Below are positions 6,984-9,317 of a stretch of 9,317 bases of DNA, in pieces (position 1 is the first letter of the stretch; each line of letters starts with the position of its first letter). Origin of the DNA: Flavobacteriales bacterium (lineage in GTDB: Bacteria; Bacteroidota; Bacteroidia; Flavobacteriales; Flavobacteriaceae). The position numbers and the translations under genes are program-made. The stretch lies in contig JALVLX010000170.1 in the NCBI GenBank assembly GCA_027032855.1, positions 1 through 9,317 of the forward strand, in the 5' to 3' direction. The notes under the pieces were generated by a model. The model was not told the DNA's origin. It did no database searches and worked only from the letters and a program-made list of their open reading frames with translations.

Positions 6984-6991
6984 CTAAAATA
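6984..6991 (-). promoter_or_regulatory. Probable -7 element (TATTTTAG) for the POT transporter
   Basis: The minus strand reads TATTTTAG, one mismatch from TAnnTTTG, ending 18 bases before the ATG. This is the same distance as the exact match before the LOG gene. No clear -33 TTG is seen. Confidence 0.35.
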
Positions 6992-7167
6992 CGTTTTTTT
7001 TAGGTAAATATTGATCATTTTATGAAATAAAAAAGGAAGTGCCGGTAATCCATGACAAACGCATACTATTATTTCTAATATTTATATTATTGTATTTTAA
7101 TAATGAAGTGAAACGAAAATGAGGCTGATGTTTTTCAAGCCGGTTAAAATATATTTAGAAAAAAATT

Positions 7168-7175
7168 TATATTTT
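7168..7175 (+). promoter_or_regulatory. Possible -7 element (TATATTTT) for the OmpR-like gene
   Basis: TATATTTT differs from TAnnTTTG only at the last base and ends 23 bases before the ATG at 7199. The region is very AT-rich, so chance matches are likely. The remaining sequence between this site and the POT promoter (about 6992-7167) shows no gene, RNA or convincing operator, only short AT palindromes. Confidence 0.25.
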
Positions 7176-7198
7176 TACAAAACTATTTTATTCAATGT

Positions 7199-7852
7199 AT
7201 GGCAAGATATAACATACTTTTAGTCAATTTTTCTAAAAAATCCATTGTAAAATACCAAAATTTGTTAGATGATAATTTTGAATTTTGGACATCGGACAAA
7301 TTGCTTCCGGAGCTAAAAATACATTTGGTATTGATACATTGGAAGTCTAAACATCTGTGTGATGATATTGTTGTATATCAACAAAATTTGCCTTATAAAA
7401 CTCCTGTTTATTTATTGACCCCGTTTAATGAAACTTTGTTGCTACAATGTTTTCAAAACGGCGTAGATGATTTTATTGATGAAAACTGGACTGATGAATT
7501 GATAAAAGCTAAAATTCTGGCTTTTTTCAGTTGTCGTAAAAAGTTTAAAAAAGACAGTAGTAAAAAAATACGCATAGGCAACTTGACCATCAATCCTAAG
7601 AAAAGAAAAGTTCTTCGCAAAGGAAAAGAACTGGCATTGACCAAAATTGAATATGATATTTTAACCTTATTGGCTAAGGATATGGAAAAAATCTTTTCAC
7701 GTGAAGAAATTTATGAACATATTTGGGGGCGCCACATTATAGTTGGTGAAAGAACTTTAGATGTACACATGAATAACCTGCGTAAAAAAGTAGGTAAAAA
7801 TAAAATCCGTACCAAAAAAGGAGTAGGGTTTGGAATTAATCCCGGTTTGTAA
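7199..7852 (+). CDS. OmpR/PhoB-type winged-helix regulator with degenerate receiver
   Basis: A 217-residue cytoplasmic DNA-binding protein. Residues 124-215 are a clear OmpR/PhoB winged helix: IRIGNLTINPKKRKVLRKGK, then ELALTKIEYDILTLLAKD, the recognition-helix region ERTLDVHMNNLRKKVG at 184-199, and the wing IRTKKGVGFGI. Residues 1-110 keep the length and hydrophobic strands of a receiver domain (YNILLVN, HLVLIHW, PVYLLTP, VDDFIDE), but the phosphorylation residues are missing. The N-terminal acidic pair is Asn10-Phe11, the acceptor Asp region reads LVLIHWKS, and the conserved Lys of the DYIxKP motif is replaced by acidic residues in DFIDEN. It is therefore probably not controlled by aspartate phosphorylation. 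No histidine kinase is adjacent. It is divergent from the POT transporter and ends one base from the DUF192 gene stop. Its target genes are unknown. Confidence 0.88.
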   Translation: MARYNILLVNFSKKSIVKYQNLLDDNFEFWTSDKLLPELKIHLVLIHWKSKHLCDDIVVYQQNLPYKTPVYLLTPFNETLLLQCFQNGVDDFIDENWTDELIKAKILAFFSCRKKFKKDSSKKIRIGNLTINPKKRKVLRKGKELALTKIEYDILTLLAKDMEKIFSREEIYEHIWGRHIIVGERTLDVHMNNLRKKVGKNKIRTKKGVGFGINPGL

Positions 7853-7853
7853 T

Positions 7854-8333
7854 TTACCAAGTCACTTTGTCGCCTTTCTTAAGATTGTAAGTGTCTGACA
7901 ATCCTGCTTTTACTTCCAGTACATACATAGCCGGCAGTTTTGAAGCCAAACTTGTTTGGTCCAACGGCTTGGTGTTTTTGGCTATGCTGACTATCTGCTT
8001 GCCGGCATTGATATAAATAATGTCTAGAGGAATATAAGTGTTCTTCATCCAAAAGTAGCGCGGTTTTTCATCTTCAAAAATAAAAAGCATAGCTTGATTG
8101 TCTTTCATGCTTTTGCGATACATCAAACCGGTCTCACGTTCGTATTCATCTCTTGCCAATTCTATGTCAAATATGGCTTTTGTTTGTCCCAGGCTGTCAA
8201 CAATACTCAGGCTACCTTCCTTCGTAAAGTTAAGGTAATCATCATTATTATTTACCTGCGTATTGTTTTTAGAACTATTTTGACAGGCAGTTAATAAAAA
8301 AATACTTACTAATAATGTATAAAGAAATTTCAT
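7854..8333 (-). CDS. DUF192 lipoprotein
   Basis: A 159-residue envelope lipoprotein. The signal peptide ends IFLLTAC, giving lipidated Cys17, followed by an Asn/Ser-rich linker to about 33. Residues 45-159 are a DUF192 domain with the family landmarks ERETGLMYRKSM, AMLFIFEDE, YFWMKNTYIPLDIIYI, IVSIAKNTKPLD, YVLEVKAG and the final KKGDKV. The family is a small beta-rich fold of unknown biochemical role; members are usually exported. The start codon overlaps the PAP2 gene stop by four bases (ATGA), so the two are translationally coupled and the start is secure. It is the last gene of the tatA-PAP2-DUF192 unit and meets the convergent OmpR-like gene with a one-base gap. Confidence 0.93.
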   Translation of the reverse strand: MKFLYTLLVSIFLLTACQNSSKNNTQVNNNDDYLNFTKEGSLSIVDSLGQTKAIFDIELARDEYERETGLMYRKSMKDNQAMLFIFEDEKPRYFWMKNTYIPLDIIYINAGKQIVSIAKNTKPLDQTSLASKLPAMYVLEVKAGLSDTYNLKKGDKVTW

Positions 8334-8881
8334 ATAAATAGATAAATTTTTTTATAAATATAAACACTAGCTTGCCATAGAATGCCACCCCAAATAATTC
8401 CGCCAAGTATATCCAAAGGATAATGCACCCCAACATAGATGCGACTATACATAAACAGTAGCCACCAGATAATCAAGATATAAATCCAACGGGTTTTATG
8501 CCGTAGCAAGTAAATGCTAAACCAAACAAACAGGGTAGAGTTGGAGGCGTGCCCGGAGATAAAACTGAAATTGTGCGGATGCATCAAAGCGCGAATATGG
8601 TCACTTAGTCCCGGATCTTGTGAAGGACGTAGCCGGTGAAAATAGGCTTTGAAAAAATTGGTTGTTTGGTCGCAAATTCCTAAAAATAAAGCGATTATAA
8701 TAATGGAAATCAATGCTTTGCGCCAACCTAAATAGTAAAAGTAGCCAATAGTGACAATGAGGTATAAGAAAATCCAGTTTTTCTGATTGGTCACAAACAG
8801 CCAAAAGGTGTCAAAAGACGTGTCGCCTAAACTGTTTAAAAATTCAAATATTTGCCGGTCCCATTGCAGTATTTGATCCAT
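8330..8881 (-). CDS. PAP2-family membrane phosphatase
   Basis: A 183-residue integral membrane protein with five or six hydrophobic helices. The three motifs of type 2 phosphatidic acid phosphatases are complete: KAYFHRLRP at 78-86 (Lys78, Arg85), SGH at 109-111, and SRIYVGVHYPLD at 146-157 (Arg147, catalytic His153, Asp157). Family members remove phosphate from lipid substrates on the outer face of the inner membrane, such as undecaprenyl pyrophosphate, phosphatidylglycerophosphate or lipid A. The sequence alone does not tell which. The size and compact layout fit bacterial UppP-like or LpxE/F-like enzymes. Its ATG shares one base with the stop of the upstream tatA-like gene (TAATG), and its TGA overlaps the DUF192 start, so it sits in the middle of a coupled operon. 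Confidence 0.94.
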   Translation of the reverse strand: MDQILQWDRQIFEFLNSLGDTSFDTFWLFVTNQKNWIFLYLIVTIGYFYYLGWRKALISIIIIALFLGICDQTTNFFKAYFHRLRPSQDPGLSDHIRALMHPHNFSFISGHASNSTLFVWFSIYLLRHKTRWIYILIIWWLLFMYSRIYVGVHYPLDILGGIIWGGILWQASVYIYKKIYLFI

Positions 8882-9159
8882 TATTGTCGTTTAACGGTAT
8901 TGGTAATTTCTTCTTTGATGTTCATTATTTTTTTAGTGTCTTTAATGTCTTTTTTGAGCTTTTCAATGGCTTCAGTATCCAGTCCGGCTTTTTGAGTTTC
9001 TTTTATCATTTCTTTTTTGATATTGTTTGAAGCATCACGCAACTGACGGATACCTTTTCCTAAATTTCTGGCAATTTCCGGTAACTTTTCGGGACCGAAA
9101 ACCAATAACATAATAAACAAGACAAAAAATATTTCACTATAACTGATAAACAATAACAT
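8881..9159 (-). CDS. tatA: Twin-arginine translocase subunit, TatA/E type
   Basis: A 92-residue protein with the TatA/TatB layout. A single N-terminal membrane helix is at about 5-21, then the FGPEKLPEIAR hinge at 21-31, an amphipathic helix to about 45 (NLGKGIRQLRDASNNIKKEM), and a charged Lys/Glu-rich coiled C-terminal tail. The FGPEKLP hinge and the short tail favour TatA, the pore-forming or membrane-thinning component that works with TatC in exporting folded proteins. TatB is less likely because its characteristic longer tail is absent. TatC is not in the window, so the gene is separated from its partner. An exact -7 element lies 16 bases upstream. It is the first gene of the unit with the PAP2 and DUF192 genes, overlapping the PAP2 start by one base. 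Confidence 0.88.
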   Translation of the reverse strand: MLLFISYSEIFFVLFIMLLVFGPEKLPEIARNLGKGIRQLRDASNNIKKEMIKETQKAGLDTEAIEKLKKDIKDTKKIMNIKEEITNTVKRQ

Positions 9160-9175
9160 CGGAATAATTTTTTTA

Positions 9176-9183
9176 CAAAGATA
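9176..9183 (-). promoter_or_regulatory. -7 element (TATCTTTG) for the tatA-PAP2-DUF192 operon
   Basis: The minus strand reads TATCTTTG, an exact TAnnTTTG match, ending 16 bases before the tatA ATG. The -33 region on this strand falls in the CTTTCAAC heptanucleotide tract and lacks a proper TTG. The predicted leader is about 10 bases. Confidence 0.5.
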
Positions 9184-9192
9184 GGGATAATT

Positions 9193-9220
9193 AGTTGAAA
9201 GTTGAAAGTTAAAAGTTAGA
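9193..9220 (+). repeat. Heptanucleotide tract (AGTTGAA type) upstream of tatA
   Basis: Four 7-base units in phase: AGTTGAA, AGTTGAA, AGTTAAA, AGTTAGA, followed by a partial AAGTTC. The first 11 bases of the tract, together with the three bases before it (attagttgaaagtt at 9190-9203), occur identically at 906-919, next to the S41 gene start. The tract overlaps the -33 region of the tatA promoter. The sequence after it, to the window end, is AT-rich with no gene visible. Confidence 0.65.
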
Positions 9221-9290
9221 AAGTTCAGGGCAAACGCATTATAAAAAAATAAAAAAATAAAATATTTATTTTATGCCAAAAACAACTATA

Positions 9291-9303
9291 TATTAGTCTA
9301 ATA
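9291..9303. promoter_or_regulatory. 13-base palindrome TATTAGTCTAATA, possible operator
   Basis: TATTAG and CTAATA are perfect complements around a single T. Such odd-length palindromes can bind dimeric regulators, but the sequence is AT-rich, lies 130 bases from the tatA start, and the next gene is outside the window. This is a visible symmetry only, with no known regulator match. Confidence 0.2.
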
Positions 9304-9317
9304 AATCGTTTTTTTTA

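Noticed and set aside
7056..9239. Shared word caaacgcat at 7056-7064 and 9231-9239
   Set aside because: Nine bases recurring twice in 9 kb with no conserved flanks or common position relative to genes; likely chance.
9257..9274. AT-only hairpin ataaaata-tt-tattttat
   Set aside because: Perfect but made only of A-T in a very AT-rich stretch; weak and expected by chance.
9273..9296. Tiny frame MPKTTIY on the plus strand
   Set aside because: Seven codons in AT-rich non-coding sequence with no ribosome-binding signal or conservation evidence.

Overview
The window is chromosomal DNA of a member of the Bacteroidota, probably one that uses type IX secretion (T9SS). Four things point there. It carries porX, the response regulator with a PglZ domain that controls T9SS. 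It has a FISUMP-type (Fibrobacter succinogenes major paralogous domain) lipoprotein. Several genes have -7 elements of the TAnnTTTG type and no clear Shine-Dalgarno sequence. One lipoprotein has Q-K-E-E directly after its lipobox cysteine, which resembles the surface-export signal of Bacteroidota lipoproteins. The sequence does not fix the family or genus.

Layout, left to right. Positions 1-907 (minus) hold the first 302 residues of an S41-family lipoprotein protease that runs off the left edge. A 150-base gap follows, with a nested hairpin and short repeats. Positions 1058-2460 (minus) are a tight pair: a LOG-family phosphoribohydrolase followed by dihydropteroate synthase, folP. Positions 2572-3324 (plus) encode a FISUMP lipoprotein, divergent from the LOG gene. 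It meets porX (3328-4866, minus) tail to tail with three bases between stops. Between porX and the next gene (4867-5177) is a 311-base non-coding block packed with repeats: two 38-base hairpin units, a heptanucleotide tract and a REP-like palindrome. Positions 5178-6965 (minus) encode a POT-family peptide transporter. It is divergent from an OmpR-type DNA-binding protein with a degenerate receiver (7199-7852, plus). That gene ends one base from the last operon, 7854-9159 (minus), which reads tatA-like, PAP2 phosphatase, DUF192 lipoprotein and is joined by 1- and 4-base overlaps. The final 158 bases hold the tatA promoter, another heptanucleotide tract and AT-rich sequence.

Many products belong to the cell envelope: lipoproteins, peptide uptake, lipid phosphatase, Tat export and T9SS control. 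folP and the LOG gene are housekeeping metabolism. There is no tRNA, rRNA, insertion sequence, CRISPR array or phage gene.

The least ordinary material is in the gaps. Three hairpins (one near 963-987, two in 4939-5017) share nearly the same 9-base loop, GACG(A/C)AGGA on the minus strand. Their stems differ between the two loci but remain self-complementary, which looks like a structured repeat family. Three separate gaps carry 7-base-period tracts whose units begin with AG on one strand. One of these tracts supplies the last residues and stop codon of folP.
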